NCBI GenBank assembly: GCA_025370845.1 | Contig: JAMXFF010000014.1 | Coordinates: forward strand, 16,082 to 80,081 | From: Laspinema palackyanum D2a | GTDB lineage: Bacteria; Cyanobacteriota; Cyanobacteriia; Cyanobacteriales; Laspinemataceae | Reading direction: 5' to 3' | Length of the DNA: 64,000 nt | Shown: piece after piece, positions 25,645 through 33,592 of the stretch | Position numbering within the stretch: position 1 is the first letter of the stretch | Layout of the letters: each line of letters opens with the position of its first letter | The notes under the pieces: model-generated | Told to the model about the DNA's origin: nothing | Seen by the model: the letters and a program-made list of their open reading frames with translations, nothing else | Databases searched by the model: none | Translations under genes and position numbers: made by a program

Positions 25645-28146
25645 ATGTCTAAAGATATTGGCAAAAAATTAGCCCAAGAAGCCGGTAGCCGAGAACTCAG
25701 TCGAATCATCATGCGGGGTTCCTCCATGAAAATGGGGATGCAGAATCGCCTGTTCCGATTCGTCCCAGCGCGATTCCAATGGGTGATTCCCTTCGTGCAG
25801 CAAAACTTAAAGATTCAACCGCCCAAACTGGCCGAATTCAAATTCAATCTGCCAGGAGGATTTCGGAAAAGCCAAGACATCACCAAACAGTCAGAGCAAC
25901 TCGCCCCAGAAATTGAAATAGGGACGCTACCGGAAGTTTTTCAACCTGTTCAACCCCTGTATTCAAAGTATGATTGCCCCCGAGGGAATCCTTTAAGCTG
26001 CGAAGTGGCTCAAGAGACCCTGGAGGCAAAACCCCAAGCCAAATATTGCCGACAATGTGGGTTCCCGGTTCCTTTAGCACCGGAAACCAAAATCCGAGGC
26101 GATCGCGGAACTTACCAAATTGAAAGATTGCTGCGCCATCGGGGAATAGGACGACTATATGAAGCCATCCAACTCAGCGATCGCCAACCCGTCATCCTCA
26201 AAGAATATGTCTTACCCAAACGCTATTTTAACTCCGAAGAAATTCGCCAGCGCAAAGACTTATTTCGGTTAGTGGCTGGGATTAATTTAGCCGATGGTCG
26301 CATCCAGGACCAGCGGCTGATTTCCCCCTGGGAAGCAGTCGCCCCCTTACGCGAAGAACGCTGCTATCTCATCACAAAAGGACAAATCGACGCCTTCCCA
26401 ACCCTGTCCAGCTACCTCCTAGAAACAGGCCCCTTTACGAACCCCCAAGTTCGTCAAGTCCTCGACCAAGTATTACAAAGCTTAGAGTTTCTCCATGAGC
26501 AGAAATTTCGCCTGCGGTCCGGTGCACTGAAACAGGGAATTATTCATGGCAACCTCAGTTTAGATAGCCTAATTTTTGTTCCCAATACCCAAGGCTTCTT
26601 TATTTATTTATGTGATTTAGCCCTCTGGGAAAATTTGGGTCAACCCCTCTTATCCGACTCGGGCTATTCATCTCCCAAACTAGATTTAAAAGCGTTAGGA
26701 TATATCGCATTTTATTTATTAGTCGGACGGACATTTAACCCCAAAACTGAACAGGAACTCGACCCCAGGTTAGAGGACGATTGGCCATTGGGCATACATC
26801 CAGGACTGAAAGACTTTATTTTAAACTTAATTGGAGGGGGAACTAAAACATTTGAAACCGCTCAAATGGCGCGGCAAACTCTGCTCAAATTATCCGGTGA
26901 ATGGTGGCTTGGCGATGGCAGCGTGATTCCCTCGGGAATACCGGAAGCAGTCGTTATTGAAACCGTTGAAAAAAAACGCCGTCAACGCACCCGAATTGTA
27001 GCCTTTTTATTGGGAACTTTAGGTTTAATATTACTCGCCCTGTTAATTTGGTGGGCAATGGTGAATCGGCAGCAACAATCGGTGGCAAAAGACCCGGTTT
27101 GTTGTATTGACAAACTAGCCGGGATTCCCCTGGGAAACTTTACCTACACCGCATCAGTAAATGGCACTTGGAGTTATTTACTCCAGCAACCGAATTTAAT
27201 TGCTCCCAGCAGAACGTTAGAGCAAGAGTTACAACAACGCCTCCAACCAGAAGACCCCAGTGAACCGCCGAAATACACCTTTCGCTATGTACCTGAACCC
27301 ACGTCAACCGAGGCGATCGCCAAGGTTTTATCAGGAGAAACTGACTTTGCCATTACCAATTTGCTCAATGCTCGCACCGCCTACGATAATTTAATTCACA
27401 CTCAAATCGGCTATCGAGAATTTGCTTATGATGGCATTGTGGTGTTCGTTCCCTTCAGCTATTCTCGCCGAGAAAATGGACTCCCCCAACGGTTAAATGG
27501 AAGCATTACCTTCGACCAATTACGGCAACTTTATACGGGTAAAATTACCAATTGGCAAGAATTAGGGGGTCCCAATCTTCCCGTCAAACTGTATATTCCT
27601 AATGAAGAAGAAGCTTTGCGAATCTTTGAACAGCGCGTACTCAAAGATGAACGAGCGATCGCTGAATTTCAATCCCTGCTCAGATCCCCAACCGCTGCCG
27701 ATACCCTCGTCAGAATTCCAACCACAATTACCCCACTTTCTACCTTCAATATGCTGCGAACCGTTATCCGAGATTTTGAAGATAGAAATATCGGCGGTAT
27801 TGGATTTGCCCCCTTGAGTCAAGTCTTTGGACAATGTTCCGTTTATCCCCTCGCCTTAAGTGAGGGCAATCAACCTCCTGTCTCTCCCTTGGTTAGAAAT
27901 CTGGACAACCAACCGATTTCTCCCCTGACTGACTTATGTAACAATAAAGGCAGTTATAGCCCGAATGCGATCGCATTTTCCCAAAATCACTATCCCTTAG
28001 CCTATCCTTTGGTAGTGATTTATCCCCGGGATAACCGTCTCCCCTCCGTTGGAGAAAAATTTGCCGAAATTCTCAGGACCCTAGAAGTTCAAACCCTCCT
28101 CGATCGCACGGGACTGATTCCGATTTACCGACAATCTGAGCCCTAA
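25645..28146 (+). CDS. Zinc-ribbon / pseudokinase / TM / periplasmic-binding fusion protein
   Basis: 833 residues. A basic N-terminus is followed by a zinc ribbon (Cys111, Cys119, Cys135, Cys138) and a protein-kinase-like domain at ~155-420. The VAIK lysine seems kept (Lys186 in VILKEY), but the HRD motif reads HGN (301-303), losing the catalytic Asp, and DFG reads DLA (324-326). It is therefore probably a pseudokinase. One TM helix follows at ~450-472. The exterior half (~490-830) looks like a PstS-type phosphate/solute-binding domain (LAGIPLGNFTYTASVNGTWS, LSGETDFAITNLL, GKITNWQELGG). A transmembrane sensor is the obvious inference. It stands directly before the CIS tube gene. Confidence 0.8.
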   Translation: MSKDIGKKLAQEAGSRELSRIIMRGSSMKMGMQNRLFRFVPARFQWVIPFVQQNLKIQPPKLAEFKFNLPGGFRKSQDITKQSEQLAPEIEIGTLPEVFQPVQPLYSKYDCPRGNPLSCEVAQETLEAKPQAKYCRQCGFPVPLAPETKIRGDRGTYQIERLLRHRGIGRLYEAIQLSDRQPVILKEYVLPKRYFNSEEIRQRKDLFRLVAGINLADGRIQDQRLISPWEAVAPLREERCYLITKGQIDAFPTLSSYLLETGPFTNPQVRQVLDQVLQSLEFLHEQKFRLRSGALKQGIIHGNLSLDSLIFVPNTQGFFIYLCDLALWENLGQPLLSDSGYSSPKLDLKALGYIAFYLLVGRTFNPKTEQELDPRLEDDWPLGIHPGLKDFILNLIGGGTKTFETAQMARQTLLKLSGEWWLGDGSVIPSGIPEAVVIETVEKKRRQRTRIVAFLLGTLGLILLALLIWWAMVNRQQQSVAKDPVCCIDKLAGIPLGNFTYTASVNGTWSYLLQQPNLIAPSRTLEQELQQRLQPEDPSEPPKYTFRYVPEPTSTEAIAKVLSGETDFAITNLLNARTAYDNLIHTQIGYREFAYDGIVVFVPFSYSRRENGLPQRLNGSITFDQLRQLYTGKITNWQELGGPNLPVKLYIPNEEEALRIFEQRVLKDERAIAEFQSLLRSPTAADTLVRIPTTITPLSTFNMLRTVIRDFEDRNIGGIGFAPLSQVFGQCSVYPLALSEGNQPPVSPLVRNLDNQPISPLTDLCNNKGSYSPNAIAFSQNHYPLAYPLVVIYPRDNRLPSVGEKFAEILRTLEVQTLLDRTGLIPIYRQSEP

Positions 28147-28276
28147 TCCAAATCAGTCTAGGGAAAAGAGTGAAGTTCGACCTTTGTCTAGTATCCACAA
28201 CCATCCAACAAACTTAAACTGAGCTATAGTTTTGGGGGCTCAATGCGTCACCAAATCAAAGGGGAGTCGTTAATTC

Positions 28277-28843
28277 ATGACCAAACAAAATCAGCCGGAA
28301 AACCACGGACTCAATTACATCACTGCCAATCGCTTTTATGTGGAGATGCAGGAAACAAACTCCATCTCCGCTTGTTTTAGCGAATGTTCGGGTTTGAGCG
28401 TTACGGTTAACTATGACACCTATTTTGAAGGGGGAGTCAACAACCAACAGCGAATTATCCTGGGAAACACCCAATTTTCAGAAGTCACCCTCAAACGAGG
28501 GTTAACCAATGATGCCGCATTTTTGGGTTGGGCATCCCGAATGCTCACTAAAATCAGTCCGGATAATGCCGCTAGTCCCCAGCGTCGGAATATCAATATT
28601 TTACTATTTAATACAGCCGGAGAAACGATTCAGTGTTGGACCCTCATCGGGGCGGTTCCCGTTGCCTGGAGAGCACCGGCATTAAGGGCAGATGCCTCAA
28701 CCGTGGCGATCGAAGAGTTATCTTTGGCTTATGAAGGTTTAAGTGTTTCTGTGGATACTGACCCCGGTGGCGGTGGCAATGCTCTCGGTGGCGGTGCAAT
28801 TGTTCACGAGATTGTCAGGGCTGTCGGTGGGTTCTTTATTTAG
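28277..28843 (+). CDS. CIS inner tube protein (Afp1/gp19-like, phage tail region family)
   Basis: 188 residues. The pattern NRFYVEMQETNSISACFSEC, FEGGVNNQQRIILG, LKRGLTNDAAFLGW and NINILLFNTAGE is that of the T4 gp19/Afp1-type tube or tube-initiator family (conserved phage tail region proteins). Such hexameric rings stack to form the needle or adapt it to the baseplate. The C-terminus is Gly-rich (DPGGGGNALGGG) before a hydrophobic end, an unusual extension. As one tube-type gene without a neighbouring sheath gene, it may be the baseplate-proximal tube-initiator copy. It starts the tight run of CIS genes. Confidence 0.88.
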   Translation: MTKQNQPENHGLNYITANRFYVEMQETNSISACFSECSGLSVTVNYDTYFEGGVNNQQRIILGNTQFSEVTLKRGLTNDAAFLGWASRMLTKISPDNAASPQRRNINILLFNTAGETIQCWTLIGAVPVAWRAPALRADASTVAIEELSLAYEGLSVSVDTDPGGGGNALGGGAIVHEIVRAVGGFFI

Positions 28844-28853
28844 GGGTTAAATT

Positions 28854-29669
28854 ATGATAGAATCGGTAAAGAATTATGGGGAAGAACCGGGCGATCGCAG
28901 TCGCCTTGCTGGGTTGAAACCCTTGGGAATTCAAAACCCTTTTTTGCCCCATCAACCCCTGGGACAACAACCTTTTGAATCTCAATTTTTAGCCCCGATT
29001 GCCCGGGAATCTCTAACGAGTTTTGAGTTAGAACCGGCGATCGCACCCAGTCACGAGGAAACCGTTGAGGAACCGAAGCAATTTCAGGAGGAACGCCCAG
29101 GAGAGAGTCTGGAACTGACCGAAATTGCGATCGCCACCCGAGGGGGACAACCTCTGGGACAGTGGCATTCCATCGGCGATCGCTCAACCCAAGTTACCAT
29201 CTGTGCCAACCCCTCTTTTCAACTCCCCCTCACCCTCTCGGTAGAAGAGATTCCCGTGAATGTTTCGGAACTGTCGGCGTTAACCCCCTTCAATAGTCCT
29301 CCCCTGGATCTGGGAATCGCTGCTACAACCGACTCCATGCCAACCGCTTGGACGAATTTGGAAGACTTACTCACCCAAACCGCCCAAATCGATACCGACG
29401 GGGAATTTGTGTTAACCCCTTGGGGAGTACAACGAGACAGTCCCCCAGAACCCCGGCGCGATCGCTCCCCCGTCCCCGCCCAAAATCCCCCCGACTATCC
29501 CGACCCCAGAAGTCGAGAAGTCACCATCACCGCCCCGGGATATGGACCCACACCGGAACCGGAAAACTTAGAGATTTTAGCGCGAAAAGTTTACGATTTG
29601 ATTAAACAGCGCCTAACCATTGATCGCGAACGGAATGGGGGTCGCTATTCTCGGCGATCGCCCTGGTAA
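28854..29669 (+). CDS. CIS-locus protein with disordered body and conserved C-terminal motif
   Basis: 271 residues, 10 bp after the tube gene. The first ~225 residues are Pro/Glu-rich and look disordered. The last ~35 residues are different: ENLEILARKVYDLIKQRL, then IDRERNGG and a YSRRSPW end, a helix plus basic aromatic tail. I recall similar 'IL.R..Y.LI.QRL..ER.R.G' endings on hypothetical proteins in CIS operons, which suggests a peptide that docks on the tube or baseplate. No enzymatic motif is visible. Its placement between the tube and the Afp7-like gene argues for a structural or assembly role. Confidence 0.6.
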   Translation: MIESVKNYGEEPGDRSRLAGLKPLGIQNPFLPHQPLGQQPFESQFLAPIARESLTSFELEPAIAPSHEETVEEPKQFQEERPGESLELTEIAIATRGGQPLGQWHSIGDRSTQVTICANPSFQLPLTLSVEEIPVNVSELSALTPFNSPPLDLGIAATTDSMPTAWTNLEDLLTQTAQIDTDGEFVLTPWGVQRDSPPEPRRDRSPVPAQNPPDYPDPRSREVTITAPGYGPTPEPENLEILARKVYDLIKQRLTIDRERNGGRYSRRSPW

Positions 29670-29710
29670 ATACAGTATAAATGCACTATTAATCATGAGG
29701 AAAAACCCCC

Positions 29711-30184
29711 ATGCCTGGTAACAACATTGCATCCGGGAAACTGGAAAAAGCAAAACTAATTTCCCAAGAAAGCGACACCATCGAATTCATGTTCAACCCC
29801 ACCGAATTGGTATTCGACCAATCCGTTAGCGTCAATCCCAGTCGAGGTGCGCGGACCAGTTCCGGATTATCTAAAGTCAGCTTTGCCCATCCCGAACCCT
29901 GCACCCTCACCATTAGTAACATCATCTTTGATAGCTACGAAAGCGGCAAAAGCATCCTCCCCTCTATCAATCTGCTAAAACAAGCCGTCAGTTTTGCCAC
30001 CAAAGGAACTGCCGCAAAAAAACGTCCTCCCACCTATATTTTTGCATGGGGACAACAACAATATATGCGCTGTTTCGTTACCCGACTCAGCTATCGATTA
30101 ACCCGTTTTTTACCTGATGGAACTCCCGTGCAAGCGCGAGTAGATTTGACCCTGACTGAAGTGGATAAAGCAACTGGGAAGTAG
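29711..30184 (+). CDS. CIS baseplate-tube adaptor (Afp7-like, CIS_tube domain, no LysM)
   Basis: 157 residues. Motifs IEFMFNPTELVFDQSVSVNP, HPEPCTLTISNIIFDSYE, and PPTYIFAWGQQQYMRCFVT with LPDGTPVQARVDLTLTE are those of the Afp7/Pvc7/gp53-type tube-baseplate adaptor. Many relatives add a C-terminal LysM domain; this one stops right after the core (KATGK) and lacks it. It is next to the VgrG gene, as in other CIS loci. Start ATG with GAGG upstream. Confidence 0.85.
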   Translation: MPGNNIASGKLEKAKLISQESDTIEFMFNPTELVFDQSVSVNPSRGARTSSGLSKVSFAHPEPCTLTISNIIFDSYESGKSILPSINLLKQAVSFATKGTAAKKRPPTYIFAWGQQQYMRCFVTRLSYRLTRFLPDGTPVQARVDLTLTEVDKATGK

Positions 30185-30187
30185 GGA

Positions 30188-30238
30188 GATGGGGGAGATG
30201 GGGGAGATGGGGGAGATGGGGAGGATGGGGGAGATGGG
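30188..30238. repeat. 9-bp microsatellite-like repeat (GGGGGAGAT)
   Basis: About five to six copies of GGGGGAGAT, one with GGAGGAT, between the CIS adaptor and spike genes. Length changes here would alter the spacing within the operon. Confidence 0.9.
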
Positions 30239-30312
30239 TTGATTAGAACTGAATAGGGCTTTTCGTTGATTCATTATCATCAGAATTTTATAACAAATCT
30301 ACATTAAGAACC

Positions 30313-32472
30313 ATGACAGCAATCTCTTACTTAGCTCAACCTAGCTTAAAAATAGATGGAACCGAGGCATCGGAAAAATTAAGGGCAGATATTATAGAAA
30401 TCTCCGTAGAAGAAAGCATTCATCAGCCGGGAATGTTTACCCTGATGATTAACAATGACTACTTCCCGGGGACGGGAGAACCCTGGGGACATGAGAAATT
30501 ATTTGCCATTGGTAAACCCATCGAAATTGGGTTTAGTTCCAGTACCACCGAAGCCCCGGAATTTTCCAAAGGCAAAACCACCGCCAATCTATTTAAAGGA
30601 GAGATTACCTCCATTGAATGTAGCTTTACCGAAACCTCAGAAGCTACTATGCTGATTCGTGGCTATGATGTGGGACATCGCCTGCATCGCGGGAGATATA
30701 ATCGGTCCTTTCAAAATATGAGCGATACCGATATCCTGAAAAAAGTGATTGGGGAAGTGGGAATCACCAGTGGGACTATTGATTCCAGCGGTTCTCCCCA
30801 TGATTATGTGTTTCAAGAAAACCAAACTAACATGGAATTTCTCCGGGAACGAGCCACCCGCAATGGATTTGAACTGTTCGTTCAGGATGGAAAGCTTAAT
30901 TTTAGAAAACCCAAAGCAGGCAGCACCTTAGAATTAAAATGGTTGCGGGATATCCATAGTTTTCGCGTGCGAGTTTCCAGTACGGAACAGGTCAGTTCGG
31001 TGGAGGTACGGGGGTGGGATTACAAACAAAAAAAAGCAATTGTTTCTAAGGCAAATTCGGCCACGGTTTTAACGACAACCCAATATCAAGAAGGTAAAAA
31101 AACCAGTTCGGCTTTCAATGGTAAACCTTCCAAAGCCACGATGATAGTGGTGGATAAACCCGTTTTTAGTAATAAAGAAGCTGATACGATCGCCCAATCT
31201 TTGTGCAATGAATTAGGCGGAGAATTTGTCCAGGCTGATGCCGTTGCTGAAGGCAATCCCGACATTCGCACCGGCAAAGTAGTCCAATTTGCCGACATGG
31301 GAAAATATAGCGGCAAATACTATATTACCGAAGCTCGTCACCTTTATCAAGAGGGGACTTACACCACAGAATTTAGTGTGCGAGGGTTGCGGGCGGATGA
31401 TATTGCAACCACCGTCGCACCGGAAACGCGACTGGAACCGGGACAAACCATGATGGTAGGAGTGGTTTCTAATAATAACGACCCGGACGGATTAGGACGA
31501 GTGCGGGTGAAATTTCCCACCCTCACAGAAGAACATGAAAGTAATTGGGCGCGGGTGGTGGCGATCGGGGCTGGACCCGCTCGCGGATTTGACTGCTTGC
31601 CGGAAATCAATGATGAAGTATTGGTTGCCTTTGAACATGGAGATATTCATCGACCTTATATCATTGGGGGTGTATGGAATGGCAAAGATAAACCCCCGGA
31701 AAAAGTCGCCGAATCCGTCGCCGGTGGCAAAGTGCGGCTCAGAACGATTAAAACTCGTCTCGGGCATAAATTGCAATTTGTCGAAGAAGATAAAGGCAGC
31801 AGTAAAAAAGGGATTTATATTGAAACCGTTGATGGAGATAAACATAAACTGCATCTGAATGATACGGAGAAAAAGATAGAAATGAAAACCAGCGGGGCTC
31901 ATTACCTGCTGTTAGATGATAAAAAGAAAAAACTCGAAGCCAAAACCAATGGCGGTCATACCGTTTTAATGGATGATAATGGCAGCAAAAAGATAGATGT
32001 CACCTCCGTGGGGGACATGAACGTAAAAACCGGGAGTTCGGGAAAAACGCGCACCCTCAAAGTCGATGCGGGGGAAATTCAAGTCACCGGAATGACTAAA
32101 ATTGTGCTGAAAGTTGGCCCGAGTAGCATTGAAATATCCAATGGGGGCATTAAGATTAATAGCCCTAAAGTGGAAGTCGTCGGAAGCGCAGCAGTCGAGA
32201 TTAAATCCCCACTTAAAGTTGACATTAGTAGCGCAGCTCAAGTCAATGTCAGTTCAGCCGCGAAAGTTGCGATTCAAGCCGGAGCCGCTCTGGAGGCTAA
32301 AGCGGGGGGTAAATTGGATCTCCTAGCTGGCGGGACCTTAACTGGCTTGGCAGGGGGTTCGGTAAGTTTGACCGGTGGGGCTGGAGCGAATATTACCACC
32401 GGGGCCTCGTTCCAAGTGACGGCAGGTGTAACTGCGGGGATTGTAGCACCCCTGATTCGCCTCAACTGTTGA
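30313..32472 (+). CDS. CIS spike protein (VgrG/Afp8-like, gp27-gp5 fusion)
   Basis: 719 residues. Residues ~1-360 resemble the gp27/GpD hub (LKADIIEISVEES variant, ENQTNMEFLRERATRNGFEL, TEARHLYQEGTYTTEFSVRG). Residues ~375-465 are the OB-fold gp5 part (DPDGLGRVRVKFPTL, GFDCLPEINDEVLVAF, DIHRPYIIGGVWNG). The C-terminal ~230 residues are a repetitive beta-helix (KLHLNDTEKKIEMKT, IEISNGGIKINSP) that becomes Ala/Gly-rich, ending APLIRLNC. It forms the trimeric hub and membrane-piercing spike. The PAAR gene follows at 97 bp. Confidence 0.92.
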   Translation: MTAISYLAQPSLKIDGTEASEKLRADIIEISVEESIHQPGMFTLMINNDYFPGTGEPWGHEKLFAIGKPIEIGFSSSTTEAPEFSKGKTTANLFKGEITSIECSFTETSEATMLIRGYDVGHRLHRGRYNRSFQNMSDTDILKKVIGEVGITSGTIDSSGSPHDYVFQENQTNMEFLRERATRNGFELFVQDGKLNFRKPKAGSTLELKWLRDIHSFRVRVSSTEQVSSVEVRGWDYKQKKAIVSKANSATVLTTTQYQEGKKTSSAFNGKPSKATMIVVDKPVFSNKEADTIAQSLCNELGGEFVQADAVAEGNPDIRTGKVVQFADMGKYSGKYYITEARHLYQEGTYTTEFSVRGLRADDIATTVAPETRLEPGQTMMVGVVSNNNDPDGLGRVRVKFPTLTEEHESNWARVVAIGAGPARGFDCLPEINDEVLVAFEHGDIHRPYIIGGVWNGKDKPPEKVAESVAGGKVRLRTIKTRLGHKLQFVEEDKGSSKKGIYIETVDGDKHKLHLNDTEKKIEMKTSGAHYLLLDDKKKKLEAKTNGGHTVLMDDNGSKKIDVTSVGDMNVKTGSSGKTRTLKVDAGEIQVTGMTKIVLKVGPSSIEISNGGIKINSPKVEVVGSAAVEIKSPLKVDISSAAQVNVSSAAKVAIQAGAALEAKAGGKLDLLAGGTLTGLAGGSVSLTGGAGANITTGASFQVTAGVTAGIVAPLIRLNC

Positions 32473-32569
32473 AATACCGGAGAATGCGACTTATGGCTAA
32501 TGGTCAGTCCCCGGTGAGGCCGTTAAAAATGGGGACTAAATGATTCGAGCCCATAATTAGAGAAAAATC

Positions 32570-32869
32570 ATGTTTCCTGTAGCATTATTAGGAGATCTAG
32601 CCGGTGGGAGTCCCATTGTAGGACCCTGTGCACCCACGGTTTTAGTCATGGGACGGCCCATTGCTTGTATGGGGGATGCGGTTGCCGGAGCACCGATGGC
32701 AGCGGGGACCTTGGTGATGCCTGCTTCGGTGACGGTGTTGGCGATGGGACGTCCCGTAGCGCATACCATGACAATGGCTGTGGGGATGAGCGTCCCGGCA
32801 CCGGTGCCCGTTCCTTTGGCGTTACCTGTGGTTGGTACTGGGGTGACCGTGTTAGTTGGCCCTCCGTAA
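32570..32869 (+). CDS. PAAR-domain spike tip protein (Afp10-like)
   Basis: 99 residues composed almost entirely of short Gly/Pro/Ala/Val-rich strands (GSPIVGPCAPTVLVMGRPIA, VTVLAMGRPVAHTM), the pattern of PAAR cones that sharpen VgrG spikes. Cys and His residues (GPC, IACMG, VAHTM) could bind the structural metal ion. There is no extra effector domain. It is immediately downstream of the spike gene, as expected. Confidence 0.85.
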   Translation: MFPVALLGDLAGGSPIVGPCAPTVLVMGRPIACMGDAVAGAPMAAGTLVMPASVTVLAMGRPVAHTMTMAVGMSVPAPVPVPLALPVVGTGVTVLVGPP

Positions 32870-32881
32870 ATTAGGAACTCT

Positions 32882-32932
32882 GACCCCTGAAGGGGTCACT
32901 ACAAACGGTTCGTAGTGACCCCTTCAGGGGTC
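32882..32932. repeat. Perfect 21-bp inverted repeat between PAAR and gp25 genes
   Basis: Left arm 32882-32902 (GACCCCTGAAGGGGTCACTAC, 21 bp), loop AAACGGTTC, right arm 32912-32932 exact. Each arm also contains its own CCCCTGAAGGGG palindrome. Related to the element at 17141-17209. It may attenuate transcription between the spike-tip and wedge genes. Confidence 0.93.
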
Positions 32933-32989
32933 TTCCGGTCCCAGAGTGGCTACAATTCTTTTAGACTCGACTTTTGGCGAATATTCCTA

Positions 32990-33032
32990 AGCCCGTAGAC
33001 TTTAGTAAACTAGCGACTAAAGTCTGTGGGCT
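32990..33032. repeat. 17-bp imperfect inverted repeat before the gp25 gene
   Basis: AGCCCGTAGACTTTAGT (32990-33006) pairs with ACTAAAGTCTGTGGGCT (33016-33032) with two mismatches, ending only 9 bp before the gp25 start codon. ACTAAAGTCT sequences recur near 61515-61555, so it belongs to a dispersed family. In mRNA it could mask the ribosome-binding site of the wedge gene. Confidence 0.8.
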
Positions 33033-33041
33033 AACTGTTTC

Positions 33042-33458
33042 ATGGCAAACGATTACAACCCCCAACCGCCTCGGGATTACGTCGGAACGGGATGGTCATT
33101 CCCGTTACGGATCAATGTCCAGGGCAAAATGCAACTGAGTTCCGATGTTCGCAATGTGGAGGAAGCCATTCGGCTGATCCTCAATACCAAATTGGGGGAA
33201 CGGGTTTACCGCCCTAATTTTGGGTCGCGCCTGTCGGAGTTGGTGTTTGCACCGATGAATACTCAAACCCTCTTACTGATCCGAGTCTACATTGAAGAAG
33301 CTCTGGAATTGTGGGAACCGAGGATTCTAATCGAGGGAATTTACACCGAACCCGATCCGGTTCGAGGTCGGGTTGAGGTTCGGATTGAATATAGTCTCAG
33401 AGACAGTTACGAGTCTCGTAGCATGGTCTATCCGTTTTATTTAATGCCGTCATCTTAA
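33042..33458 (+). CDS. Baseplate wedge protein, gp25-like (Afp9-like)
   Basis: 138 residues with the gp25/GPW core: LSSDVRNVEEAIRLILNTKL, GERVYRPNFGSRLSELVFAP and GIYTEPDPVRGRVEVRIEYS. In T4, P2 and CIS particles gp25 sits between baseplate and sheath and starts sheath polymerisation. The EPR-like motif present in T4 gp25 is represented by WEPRI. Length typical. Confidence 0.92.
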   Translation: MANDYNPQPPRDYVGTGWSFPLRINVQGKMQLSSDVRNVEEAIRLILNTKLGERVYRPNFGSRLSELVFAPMNTQTLLLIRVYIEEALELWEPRILIEGIYTEPDPVRGRVEVRIEYSLRDSYESRSMVYPFYLMPSS

Positions 33459-33463
33459 AGGGG

Positions 33464-33590
33464 TCATTTGTCCTTTGTCCGTTGTCATTTGTCATTTGGA
33501 TTTCTGAATAATCAGGACATAAGACATAAGACCAACAACCAATGACCCATGACAAATGACCCATGACCCATGACAAATGACAAACAACCA
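33464..33590. repeat. STRR-like heptamer repeats in the CIS operon
   Basis: CATTTGTCCTTTGTCCGTTG-type units give way to complementary-sense units CCATGACAAATGAC after the middle, so the two halves can pair. Similar arrays separate other genes of this operon (36950-37010, 42755-42795). Confidence 0.88.
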
Positions 33591-33592
33591 TC

